A stretch of 45,213 nucleotides of DNA from Aquibacillus kalidii (GTDB taxonomy: Bacteria > Bacillota > Bacilli > Bacillales > Amphibacillaceae), in the NCBI RefSeq assembly GCF_014280935.1, contig NZ_JACLZI010000060.1, positions 1 through 45,213 on the forward strand, in the 5' to 3' direction. A program made the translations under genes and the position numbers. How positions within the stretch are numbered: the stretch's first letter is position 1; every line of letters begins with the position of its first letter. Below the pieces are notes generated by a model. The model was not told the DNA's origin, made no database searches, and worked only from the letters and a program-made list of their open reading frames with translations. This document shows positions 16,156-23,953 of the stretch, in pieces.

Positions 16156-16814
16156 TGAAGATAGAAAATCAGCCTTTACATGCAAAACCTGAACAGAAAA
16201 AAAATCAAATCCTCTCTGTTGCTATAGCTTTCTTTGTAATTAGTTTATTCATAACGATAGTTAACCTACAGTCATTCTCCATAGTACCTTTATGGCTAAA
16301 TATATCCTTTGTTATCCTACTAATCGGTTCTATTGGACATTTTGGTTATGGATTATTTATTTCAAAGAAGTTGGGGAATTGGAATAAAATAGGATATTTT
16401 ATTCTTGTTTACCTTATGCTTATAAGTATTCAACTGCTCTTAACATCAAATACAATGTACATCGTTGGGGTTGAGGACGGGCAAATCAATGAAGAGGTAA
16501 ACTATTTAACATTGACGTTACTTCTGTATATCGCTGTTTTTATTATTTTATGCTTTTGTTCCTTTATTATTTCTTCACCACAATGGAGACAGGTGAGCAG
16601 TGGGAAAGCATATGTAATGGGTTCGATTATAGCTATCGGAATAATTGTTCTTATAATGACAGGCTTAGTTCTGTACAGAGAGTCAGCCTTTATCAATCCA
16701 GATTCTGTTAAGAGTGCCTATCAGTTCTTCTTAGGGGCAGTTTTAGCTCTCTTTCCAGCTACAGAATTAGGTGTCAGTATGACGCGTGCTAAACTAGGAG
16801 GTTCTAAGCGATGA
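16155..16814 (+). CDS. Polytopic membrane protein of unknown function
   Basis: A 219-aa integral membrane protein with about six predicted helices (near residues 20-38, 43-68, 78-97, 118-139, 149-171 and 185-201) and a basic C-terminal tail ending GGSKR. The N-terminal 17 residues are polar and cytosolic. I do not recognise the family. GGGGGAG is 5 nt upstream of the ATG. Its stop overlaps the start of the broken DUF4176 gene by 4 nt. Its position among immunity-like genes suggests, without proof, an immunity or accessory role. Confidence 0.75.
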   Translation: MKIENQPLHAKPEQKKNQILSVAIAFFVISLFITIVNLQSFSIVPLWLNISFVILLIGSIGHFGYGLFISKKLGNWNKIGYFILVYLMLISIQLLLTSNTMYIVGVEDGQINEEVNYLTLTLLLYIAVFIILCFCSFIISSPQWRQVSSGKAYVMGSIIAIGIIVLIMTGLVLYRESAFINPDSVKSAYQFFLGAVLALFPATELGVSMTRAKLGGSKR

Positions 16815-17042
16815 AACAATACTTACCAATAAAGAATTATGATATATGGAAGGCAACAAAAGGAATTAAAATCAGATAAGGTTTGGGACTACATTGCATG
16901 CTTGTATCCTGAAAGAAATCTAAGTGAGGAATATATGTATTTATTTAATCATGACCAAATTGAGAAGGTCTATTTTATAGGCTTCCAAGATGATGGAGAA
17001 ATAATGTTTGTGGAGGATACACTTAAGTTAAAGATGTCATAA
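16811..17042 (+). pseudogene. DUF4176-family gene with internal deletion and frameshift
   Basis: The first seven codons (MKQYLPI, ATG 16811 overlapping the previous stop) match the DUF4176 start. The frame then changes, and the body of the family continues in another frame from about 16832 (IMIYGRQQKELKSDKVWDYI, CLYPERNLSEEYMYLFNHD, EKVYFIGF). The segment that should join them is missing, so a short deletion has broken the gene. A 67-aa product from ATG 16839 could still be made. DUF4176 proteins commonly accompany LXG/type VII toxin loci. Confidence 0.75.
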
Positions 17043-17148
17043 GGAATTGAAAACAACATTCGACATTTGGATCAGACCCCATGACAAAAAGCACATAAGT
17101 TCACGAATAAGTGATTTCAGTTTCTGCGAAAAATGGAGAGGAATTACT

Positions 17149-17625
17149 ATGACAGATTACAACATTCTTGAAGATGATGCGATTATTTACTATGTATATA
17201 ATTTAAACTGGTTACTTCCGGAAGAAGTGCAAGAGGAATCCATTAGGGTTCTTTCAGAAATATCACCAGATAAGGTGGATTTATTAATTCCTAAGTATGG
17301 GAAAGAATGTTGGGCAAATGGGGTGTATATCCTAAATAAAATAGGATATCCCAAGAATAAAAAAGCACTTACAAAATTAGCACAATTATTACAAGATCGA
17401 AATTGGCCAGGGGCATTAGAAACTATCGAATTGTTTAGGGGTCTAGGTAAGGAAATAAGTACTCCGTATATTGAAATAGAATGTGAAAAGGCACTGCAAT
17501 GCAATGATGCTGATTGGCTAGAACACCTTTATTTTGCATGTGATAGTTTGAATTTGACTCAGGAGAATTTTTGTAATAAAGACATCTATATTAAAATGAA
17601 ACAATTAGCAGATGAACTAGATTAG
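17149..17625 (+). CDS. DUF5071-like / HEAT-like putative immunity protein
   Basis: About 158 aa, all helical, with the LLQDRNWPGA motif (about residues 84-93) characteristic of DUF5071-type HEAT-like proteins. The frame is open from TTG 17047, but I place the start at ATG 17149 because GAGAGG precedes it. The extra N terminus would also be translated from a REP-B-like sequence (GGATCAGACCCCATG at about 17072). The family is often found beside polymorphic-toxin genes. No membrane segment is present. Confidence 0.65.
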   Translation: MTDYNILEDDAIIYYVYNLNWLLPEEVQEESIRVLSEISPDKVDLLIPKYGKECWANGVYILNKIGYPKNKKALTKLAQLLQDRNWPGALETIELFRGLGKEISTPYIEIECEKALQCNDADWLEHLYFACDSLNLTQENFCNKDIYIKMKQLADELD

Positions 17626-17635
17626 ATTAATAATT

Positions 17636-17700
17636 TATACTAGGAACAAGGGATCATACCATGTCGAAAGACAAATCGGTAGCTATTGTCTATGATACAT
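17636..17700 (+). repeat. REP-B-like fragment
   Basis: GGGATCATACCATGTCGAAAG and the following ACAAATCGGTAGCTATTGTC resemble 9044-9086 and, on the opposite strand, the repeats near 32.9, 34.2 and 36.0 kb. Confidence 0.5.
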
Positions 17701-17876
17701 GGACACTAGCTAAAGGCTGTTGCCACGGTTGTTTGGATTGCTACTTATATGTACCTACTAGATGGTAATCAGCTTGCTAAAACGAGGCTTTAGGCAACTA
17801 GGAAGTTTATACCATTTAGTAATTGGGCTTTCTCATAGTATAATAAAATAAACTTATTGATAAGGTGTTGTTCATT

Positions 17877-17957
17877 ATGAGAAAAAATATGCAAGCTATT
17901 ATTTGGTTGGTTATAGCAATAGTTTTAGTTGCTATTTGGTTTTTTACAACTAGATGA
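17877..17957 (+). CDS. 26-aa single-span membrane peptide
   Basis: The frame encodes MRKNMQ, then a continuous hydrophobic helix (about residues 7-23), then TTR. AAGGTG lies 8 nt before the ATG and a TATAAT is at about 17838. The positive-inside pattern fits a small membrane peptide, like type I toxins or sporulation/regulatory micropeptides. No homologue is recognised. An antisense RNA was not identified. Confidence 0.45.
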   Translation: MRKNMQAIIWLVIAIVLVAIWFFTTR

Positions 17958-18023
17958 TAATTTGTTCTTCATGATCAAGGGGTCAGATCCTGTTAAAAGA
18001 TAATATTCGTATTCGTTATCATG

Positions 18024-18104
18024 GCTAATTTCATTAAATCCTTATAGAGATATCTGTTCTTACTATTATCTAAATAGATGTTGGAAATTGTTGAACAAGT
18101 ATGG
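18024..18104. repeat. Right copy of the ~80-bp direct repeat
   Basis: Pairs with 15726-15807. Both copies contain TAGATGTTGGAAAT followed by TGTTGAAC-like or GGTTGAAC-like sequence. Confidence 0.8.
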
Positions 18105-18185
18105 GTAGAAGAAAGAAGTGAAAATTCCTTCAATCAAACCTTAATTGATTATATCGATGAATCTGAGATAGAAAGTTTTAAATAA
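18078..18185 (+). CDS. Possible 35-aa acidic peptide
   Basis: ATG 18078 opens a frame ending ...LIDYIDESEIESFK just before a strong terminator. Composition is protein-like and acidic, but no ribosome binding site is seen. The start lies in the direct repeat, so it may be the surviving tail of a disrupted gene. Confidence 0.3.
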   Translation: MLEIVEQVWVEERSENSFNQTLIDYIDESEIESFK

Positions 18186-18186
18186 C

Positions 18187-18228
18187 AAAAAACCTTTGAG
18201 AGGATTATTTACTCTCAAAGGTTTTTCT
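18187..18228. terminator. Strong bidirectional terminator
   Basis: Stem AAAACCTTTGAGAG / CTCTCAAAGGTTTT with a 9-nt loop, flanked by A and T runs. It ends the minus-strand sigma/anti-sigma operon and anything transcribed from the left. Confidence 0.9.
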
Positions 18229-18244
18229 TCTTTAATGTACCATC

Positions 18245-18853
18245 TCAATTTACTTCTTCTGTTATTGTATCATCTTCATTTATGCTTACAGTGATTATTT
18301 CACTAGCGTCAGTTTCCTTAAACATAAAAAATGCTCGTTCCACCTTATCTCCGTTCCATATTATACTCATATCAATACCTAATTCATTCTTCTCTAATCG
18401 ATCAATATCCTTAGCATTATAATCATATGTGTTGGTCGTTCCAGGCTTTTCAAAATAATTATAGATCCAAATTTCTGTTTTAGCTGTAGAGGTATTTTGG
18501 TTATAATAGATGACACCTTCACCAAAAAGTTCTCTTACTTGTTCTTTTGTCATTCCGACTTTCAGGTTCTGTTTGATGGTTTCCACTTTATCCATCACCG
18601 CATTTCGATCTATAGCAAATGCTTCTTCTGTGGATGTATGATTGTTTATTACACCCATTTCATTTAAGGTGAAAAGAGATAAGCAGATGGCAAGTGAGAA
18701 GATTACCAAGTAACCTACTGCGGCAGTAAACGGCTTTTTACGATTTTCATTTAATCCTCTTTGTTGGAATAGTATATATTCGTTACCCTTTAATAAGGGT
18801 TTATCCCCAATAGCTGAATGAACAGCCTGCTTTATTTGTTTATCTGTAGCCAT
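18245..18853 (-). CDS. Probable membrane anti-sigma factor
   Basis: A 202-aa protein. The N-terminal ~45 residues are cytosolic and would face the sigma factor. One membrane helix follows (about residues 44-62, VGYLVIFSLAICLSLFTL). The extracytoplasmic part contains a SmpA/BamE-like motif, VGMTKEQVRELFGEG (about residues 98-112). The role is inferred from position: the start overlaps the end of the ECF sigma gene by 22 nt on the same strand, the usual sigma/anti-sigma order. No zinc-finger HxxxCxxC motif is present. Confidence 0.65.
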   Translation of the reverse strand: MATDKQIKQAVHSAIGDKPLLKGNEYILFQQRGLNENRKKPFTAAVGYLVIFSLAICLSLFTLNEMGVINNHTSTEEAFAIDRNAVMDKVETIKQNLKVGMTKEQVRELFGEGVIYYNQNTSTAKTEIWIYNYFEKPGTTNTYDYNAKDIDRLEKNELGIDMSIIWNGDKVERAFFMFKETDASEIITVSINEDDTITEEVN

Positions 18854-19395
18854 TCCACATCACCCCCAATGTTATTTTCTAATAATTTTCTCGCTCTATT
18901 AAGCCTGGTCCGAACGGTTGATGAGTTTAACTTTAAAACTTCACTAATTTCCGTTACCTTTAAATCTTTGTAATAATATAAAATAATGACTTCTCGATAT
19001 TTAACAGGTAGGGATAAGATCACTTCTCCTAGGTATTTGCTTGTTTCCTTTGACAAAGTAATATCTTCCATGGATTTATTACCGACCATTTGTTTAAAAG
19101 AATCAGATATTTGTACACGACGAAAATACCAACTTCTTAGGTAATCTTTACTTTTATTAACCGTAATCCGAAATAACCACGTCTTAAAGGAGGATTGTAG
19201 TTTAAATTGACTTACTTTTAAATAAACAGTTACCAATACATCTTGAAAGATATCATCTGTGATGCTGAAGTCTTTTACATAGGTAAATATGAGTCTTTTC
19301 ATCTCCTCACCATAAAAATGAATAAGATCTTGAATAAGTTGGTCTTTGTCACTAGTTTGAAGCCAGTTATCACTTATGTCTTTTTCTTCTTTCAT
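18832..19395 (-). CDS. ECF-type RNA polymerase sigma factor
   Basis: A 187-aa sigma-70 family member with only regions 2 and 4. Region 2 covers about residues 30-95 (DIFQDVLVTVYLKV, SSFKTWLFRITVNK). Region 4 covers about 125-180 (LPVKYREVIILYYYKDL, then the HTH VTEISEVLKLNSSTVRTRL). It would direct RNA polymerase to a small stress regulon, held inactive by the adjacent membrane protein. The start is ATG at 19395 with GAAGGTG upstream. A possible autoregulated promoter lies just upstream. Confidence 0.9.
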   Translation of the reverse strand: MKEEKDISDNWLQTSDKDQLIQDLIHFYGEEMKRLIFTYVKDFSITDDIFQDVLVTVYLKVSQFKLQSSFKTWLFRITVNKSKDYLRSWYFRRVQISDSFKQMVGNKSMEDITLSKETSKYLGEVILSLPVKYREVIILYYYKDLKVTEISEVLKLNSSTVRTRLNRARKLLENNIGGDVEWLQINK

Positions 19396-19425
19396 GCATT
19401 CACCTTCTTTATTCTTTAGTGATTA

Positions 19426-19452
19426 GACGTATCTGATTATCTAAACGTCCCA
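19426..19452 (-). promoter_or_regulatory. Candidate ECF-type autoregulated promoter
   Basis: On the minus strand GGGACG is followed after 16 nt by CGTC, the spacing and -10 core used by Bacillus ECF sigma factors. The -35 differs from the usual AAC core, so this is tentative. Confidence 0.35.
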
Positions 19453-19729
19453 AAATATAAAAACATATGAAAATTCCTGTATTAACAAGAAAAGATGACT
19501 TTCGTTTTTTTTACAATTTTACTATACCAACAATTTGAAAATTAGGTTTGGTGCAGATAGATAATATAAGGGTTTGACCCCCCATGAAAAAAATGCTGGT
19601 CATTAGAAAAGTAGAGGCATGGTAATAAAGGATAGATACGTGTAATTCGTATCTATCCTTTTTGTTTTTTCTATTATTTAATGTGGTAAAATTATACTAT
19701 TATCAAGTTAGAAAAGGAGACGTTCTCAC
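19453..19729. other. Spacer with REP-B-like piece and a hairpin
   Basis: GGGTTTGACCCCCC at about 19570 is a REP-B core-like palindrome. The hairpin AAAGGATAGATACG / CGTATCTATCCTTT at 19627-19661, with a T-rich 3' side, is a terminator without an obvious upstream plus-strand gene. Confidence 0.5.
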
Positions 19730-20053
19730 ATGCCTGTTTTCAACAAATTAGTCCGAGACCGAATTCCTGAAATAATAGATCAAACAGGGAAAACATATAA
19801 AACAAGAAAGCTAGCGCATGAAGAATACATAACAGCGTTACAAAGTAAGCTACAAGAGGAAGCACTGGAATACCTAGAAGCAGATAATGATGTTGAAAGT
19901 TTAGAAGAATTAGCAGATATATTGGAAATTTTACATGCATTAGCTAAGACACATGATGCTTCGATAGAAAAAGTGGAAGAAATCCGTAAGCAGAAAGCGG
20001 CCGAGCGTGGAGGCTTTGATGAGAAGGTGTTTCTTGTAGAAGTAGATGTCTAA
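19730..20053 (+). CDS. Phosphoribosyl-ATP pyrophosphohydrolase-like MazG-superfamily protein
   Basis: A 107-aa protein beginning FNKLVRDRIPEII, the hallmark of the small MazG-superfamily group often labelled phosphoribosyl-ATP pyrophosphohydrolase. The metal-binding EEALEY and EELADILEILHAL helices are present. No his operon is nearby, so a house-cleaning or defence-linked nucleotide hydrolase is more likely than histidine synthesis. It is the first gene of a codirectional series of nuclease and helicase genes, 31 bp before the next. Confidence 0.85.
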   Translation: MPVFNKLVRDRIPEIIDQTGKTYKTRKLAHEEYITALQSKLQEEALEYLEADNDVESLEELADILEILHALAKTHDASIEKVEEIRKQKAAERGGFDEKVFLVEVDV

Positions 20054-20084
20054 TTCAAATGAATAAAAAGATGGTGTATACAGC

Positions 20085-20957
20085 ATGGATACTAAGGAAC
20101 TAAAGAATAGAGTGGAAAATCTAACAATATGGAAGAAGGGGGACCAACGAGCGCCACACAAACCGTTATTAATCTTATTTGCTTTAGGTCAAATACAAGC
20201 AAAGAGTTCAAGGTTTCTTCCATATGAATTAACAAGAATTAAATTAATAGAGTTACTAAGAGAATATGGTCCAATTAGGAAATCATATCATCCGGAAGAA
20301 CCATTCGTGCGCCTTAGGAATGATGGGATCTGGGAATTAGATAATATCGATATCAATTACAAGAGTCCTAATAATAAGGAACTTCTAAGTAAGCGTATCT
20401 CAGGTGGGTTTACCCCGGAAGTCTTTAGCCAACTTTCTTCAAATCCAAGGCTTATACAAGAAATTGCCCAATCTATTTTAGATAATCATTTTCCAGATAC
20501 GATTCATGAAGATATTCTCGATGCAGTTGGGTTGGACTTTACCTATTACAAAAAGAGAAAACGTGACCCTTATTTTAGAGAAAAAATCTTAAGAGCATAT
20601 GGATTTAGCTGTGCTATCTGTGGATTCAATGTTCGATTAGCACATGCATTAGTTGGTGTTGAAGCAGCACATATTAAATGGCATCAAGCAGGAGGTCCGG
20701 ATGAGGAGGAAAATGGTTTAGCTTTATGCTCCCTTCATCATAAGTTGTTTGATAGAGGGGTATTTACTATATCGGATGAAAGAAGAATGATTGTGTCCCA
20801 AGATGCCCACGGTACGAGTGGGTTTAAAGAGATGTTACTAGATTTTCATGGTAAAGAAATCCGTCAGCCGATCGAAACATTCTATAAACCTAATCATTCT
20901 TATCTGGATTGGCATGTTCGTGAAGTGTTTAGAGGGCCAGAGAGGTATGTCTATTAG
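20085..20957 (+). CDS. Type IV restriction endonuclease, phosphorothioate-DNA-binding SBD plus HNH
   Basis: A 290-aa protein. Residues about 1-150 match the sulfur-binding domain found in ScoMcrA-like enzymes, with the signature RAPHKPLLILFALG (A23-P24-H25-K26-P27) and later PFVRLRNDGIWEL. Residues about 165-235 are an HNH nuclease: C176xxC179, AAH196, N210, C216 and HH218-219 followed by LFD. Family members cut DNA carrying phosphorothioate links installed by Dnd/Ssp proteins. No dnd or ssp genes are in the window, as expected for a type IV enzyme attacking foreign modified DNA. The SBD assignment rests on motif recognition. Confidence 0.78.
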   Translation: MDTKELKNRVENLTIWKKGDQRAPHKPLLILFALGQIQAKSSRFLPYELTRIKLIELLREYGPIRKSYHPEEPFVRLRNDGIWELDNIDINYKSPNNKELLSKRISGGFTPEVFSQLSSNPRLIQEIAQSILDNHFPDTIHEDILDAVGLDFTYYKKRKRDPYFREKILRAYGFSCAICGFNVRLAHALVGVEAAHIKWHQAGGPDEEENGLALCSLHHKLFDRGVFTISDERRMIVSQDAHGTSGFKEMLLDFHGKEIRQPIETFYKPNHSYLDWHVREVFRGPERYVY

Positions 20958-21044
20958 AAATATATTATTTTTAACACAGGGGTTTCCCACATTACTTATA
21001 GTCATTGGGCATCATGATACTCAAATAAAGAGGTGTAATAAACC

Positions 21045-23780
21045 TTGGATATAGAAAAAGAATTAATTCTTATAAAAGGTGAAGATAAAACCGAACAAAT
21101 CCAAAACTGTCATTTTCACAATGGCAAATACACGATTAAATACTATAACAGTCAGAAGGAATACGGATACAATGAAAGCAATATAACTAGACTTACAAAT
21201 CCAATAAATATCGATGCCAATACTAGTATTGTATATGAGCATGCTAAACCTATTTCTGGTATTAACAGAATATTAGATTTTGGATCTTACATAAAACTTA
21301 CTTTTAATAACAGATATACAAAAGTCTATCCTAGTTCCACAATTAGCATGGAAAAAACAGCCTTAGCTAACAAATCAGCAAAAAATGTTTTTGATTATTT
21401 AAAAACAATAGCTAATCATATTAGCGTTAAACTTGATGGGGATGTGTCCTTTTTAAGTAAACAATATAAAGACCTAACATTAATAAGTCAGCGTAGTGTT
21501 TTATCTGCGTATTTAGGAAAAACACCTCTTAAAAAAGAGGGAAGTCAAAAACAACTAATTTTCCCTTTTGGTTTCAATGCCAGCCAAAAGTCAGCCACAG
21601 AAAAAGCGATGACAGAACAAGTTAGTATAATCGAAGGACCACCAGGAACTGGTAAAACACAAACGATTCTAAATATCATCGCCAATGCAGTGATAAACAA
21701 TAAAACCGTTGCAGTCGTTTCCAACAATAACGCTGCAACTAAGAATGTTGTGGAGAAATTAGGAAAGTATGGGCTTGATTTTATAGCTGCCTATTTGGGC
21801 AATAAGGAAAACAAGGAAACCTTTTTTGCTGAGCAAAATGGGGCTTATCCAGATATGAAGCAATGGGTATTAGAAGATGAAGCGTATGACGCGATAAAAA
21901 CCAACCTTAAAGAAGGTCAAAATAAACTAAATGAGATGCTTAAACTACAAAATAAACAAGCTGTTCTCAAACAAGATCTATCACAACTTAAAACGGAACA
22001 GGAATATTATGAGAACTATTACGTTGATTCTGGATTCAAACAACTAGAAGTGAAGTCGCTCTTTCGATTGAAAGCAGATAAAGTTTTAAAGATATTAATT
22101 GAGTATGAAAAACAAATTCAAAAGGGAAAGTTCAAATTAGGCAATAAAGTGTATAACATGCTTGTTCACGGAATTTATAACTTTAACATATACAAGGAAG
22201 CTCCTGAAAGCCTGATTTCCTTTTTACAAAAATATTATTTTGAACTTAAGAGAGAAGAACTGTTAAGTGAAATAGAAGAGTTAACTAAAAAGCTTGAGCA
22301 CTATCATTTTGAAAGTGCTATGAAAAAATATAGTGACGATTCGATGCGCTTATTTAAAGCAAGCTTAGCCAAGGGATTTGGAAAAGGCGGAGGAAGAAAT
22401 ATATTTACCCCAGACGCCATTTGGAAAAATTTTGATCAGTTTATAAGTGAGTATCCAGTTATATTAAGTACAACCCATTCGTTGCGTAGTTGTGCTGCTA
22501 AACATTACTTGTTTGATTATGTATTAATAGATGAAGCATCCCAGGTAGATGTTGTCACAGGTGCTTTAGCGCTATCTTGTGCTAAGAACGCAGTAATAGT
22601 TGGAGATGGAAAGCAGCTTCCTAACGTTGTTCCGGAAGAAGTAGGGGAGAAAACGAATAAAATATTCGAGTCTTATCATCTTGATCAGGCTTACAGCTAT
22701 TCAACACATAGTTTATTATCTTCCATAGAAAGTTTATTTAAGGATCTACCTAAAACCTTGCTGAAGGAACATTATCGCTGCCATCCTAAAATTATCAATT
22801 TTTGTAATCAGAAATTTTATAACGATGAGCTTATCGTTTTAACGGATGAACAGGACAATGATAAGTCCTTAATTTTATATAAAACAGCAAAAGGAAATCA
22901 TGCAAGAGGGACGATTAATCAAAGACAAATAGATGTGATTATTAATGAAGTTATACCTGAACACAAGAAATTAGGTAAGACAGATTCTATTGGTATTATA
23001 GCGCCATTCCGACAACAAGCAAATGAATTACAAAAGGTTACCGGTGATACGGATATAGAAGCCGATACGGTTCATAAATACCAGGGGAGAGAGAAGGATA
23101 TCATTATTCTTTCTACTGTCTCAAACGAAATGAATGCAAATGATTTTGCAGATAACCCTAATCTGATTAATGTAGCTGTTTCGCGTGCTGTGAAAAAACT
23201 AATTGTCGTTGTGGCAGATGGTAGTGAGGAATGGCGTGGAACAAACATTGGTGATTTAATCAGATATATCAAATACAATAACTTTGATGTAATAAAAAGT
23301 CGGATCTACTCTGTATTTGACCTTCTCTATAGCAGTTATTCTGAGAAATTATTAGAAGTGATGAAAAATAGTAAGCAAGTTTCTGAACATAATTCAGAAA
23401 ATCTAATGAATATTGTAATGGAAAAAGTATTGAGTGAAGCGCAATTTCAAAACCTTGGCTATGTGCTTCACCAACCATTACGAATGCTGATAAAGGATCC
23501 AGATAAACTTACAGATGCTGAATCAAAATACGCGATGAATATATTAACACATACGGATTTTGTTGTTTTTAACAAAATAGATAAAATGCCTGTATTAGTA
23601 GTGGAAGTAGATGGACATGCATTCCATGCCAACAATCCGGCACAATTGAAAAGAGATGAAATGAAAGATCGTATATTACAGAAGTATGATATTCCAATTA
23701 TTAGATTAAAAACAACCGGGAGTCAGGAAGAAAAAGAGTTACGAAATAAGTTAGTAGAAGTGTTAAATTTAAACAAGTGA
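21045..23780 (+). CDS. SF1 (UPF1-like) helicase fused to a C-terminal DUF2726/PD-(D/E)XK-like nuclease domain
   Basis: A 911-aa protein. Residues 1-170 are an uncharacterised N-terminal region. The SF1 motor has Walker A GPPGTGKT from 198, an inserted coiled coil (about 275-440), motif II DEASQ at 496, motif III GDGKQLP, motif IV HYRCHP, motif V HKYQGREKD and motif VI AVSRAVKKL. Residues about 785-905 resemble DUF2726/Vsr-like nucleases, with D838, then E854-V-D856 in LVVEVDGHAFH and a downstream lysine-rich helix. The start is TTG 21045; 87 bp after the SBD-HNH gene, ending in a terminator. Fused helicase-nucleases of this kind recur in anti-phage loci. Confidence 0.85.
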   Translation: MDIEKELILIKGEDKTEQIQNCHFHNGKYTIKYYNSQKEYGYNESNITRLTNPINIDANTSIVYEHAKPISGINRILDFGSYIKLTFNNRYTKVYPSSTISMEKTALANKSAKNVFDYLKTIANHISVKLDGDVSFLSKQYKDLTLISQRSVLSAYLGKTPLKKEGSQKQLIFPFGFNASQKSATEKAMTEQVSIIEGPPGTGKTQTILNIIANAVINNKTVAVVSNNNAATKNVVEKLGKYGLDFIAAYLGNKENKETFFAEQNGAYPDMKQWVLEDEAYDAIKTNLKEGQNKLNEMLKLQNKQAVLKQDLSQLKTEQEYYENYYVDSGFKQLEVKSLFRLKADKVLKILIEYEKQIQKGKFKLGNKVYNMLVHGIYNFNIYKEAPESLISFLQKYYFELKREELLSEIEELTKKLEHYHFESAMKKYSDDSMRLFKASLAKGFGKGGGRNIFTPDAIWKNFDQFISEYPVILSTTHSLRSCAAKHYLFDYVLIDEASQVDVVTGALALSCAKNAVIVGDGKQLPNVVPEEVGEKTNKIFESYHLDQAYSYSTHSLLSSIESLFKDLPKTLLKEHYRCHPKIINFCNQKFYNDELIVLTDEQDNDKSLILYKTAKGNHARGTINQRQIDVIINEVIPEHKKLGKTDSIGIIAPFRQQANELQKVTGDTDIEADTVHKYQGREKDIIILSTVSNEMNANDFADNPNLINVAVSRAVKKLIVVVADGSEEWRGTNIGDLIRYIKYNNFDVIKSRIYSVFDLLYSSYSEKLLEVMKNSKQVSEHNSENLMNIVMEKVLSEAQFQNLGYVLHQPLRMLIKDPDKLTDAESKYAMNILTHTDFVVFNKIDKMPVLVVEVDGHAFHANNPAQLKRDEMKDRILQKYDIPIIRLKTTGSQEEKELRNKLVEVLNLNK

Positions 23781-23816
23781 CTTTACTAGATGCGACCCAT
23801 TTAATAGTTTAAAAAG

Positions 23817-23857
23817 GAAGTATTCTCTAATTAACAAGAGGATACTTCTATTTTTTT
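23817..23857 (+). terminator. Terminator after the helicase-nuclease gene
   Basis: Stem GAAGTATTCTCT / AGAGGATACTTC with a TAATTAAC-type loop and seven T. It ends the first transcription unit of the island (19730-23780). Confidence 0.85.
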
Positions 23858-23953
23858 GGCAAATTTATACTACAATTTGTCATTAGCTATTGTTCCACTA
23901 ATAATTAAGAAGTACTATATAATTAACAGAAAAATGTAAATGAGGGATAAAAG

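Noticed and set aside
17047-17148. N-terminal extension of the DUF5071-like gene from TTG 17047
   Set aside because: It would be encoded by REP-B-like sequence, and a better ribosome binding site precedes ATG 17149.
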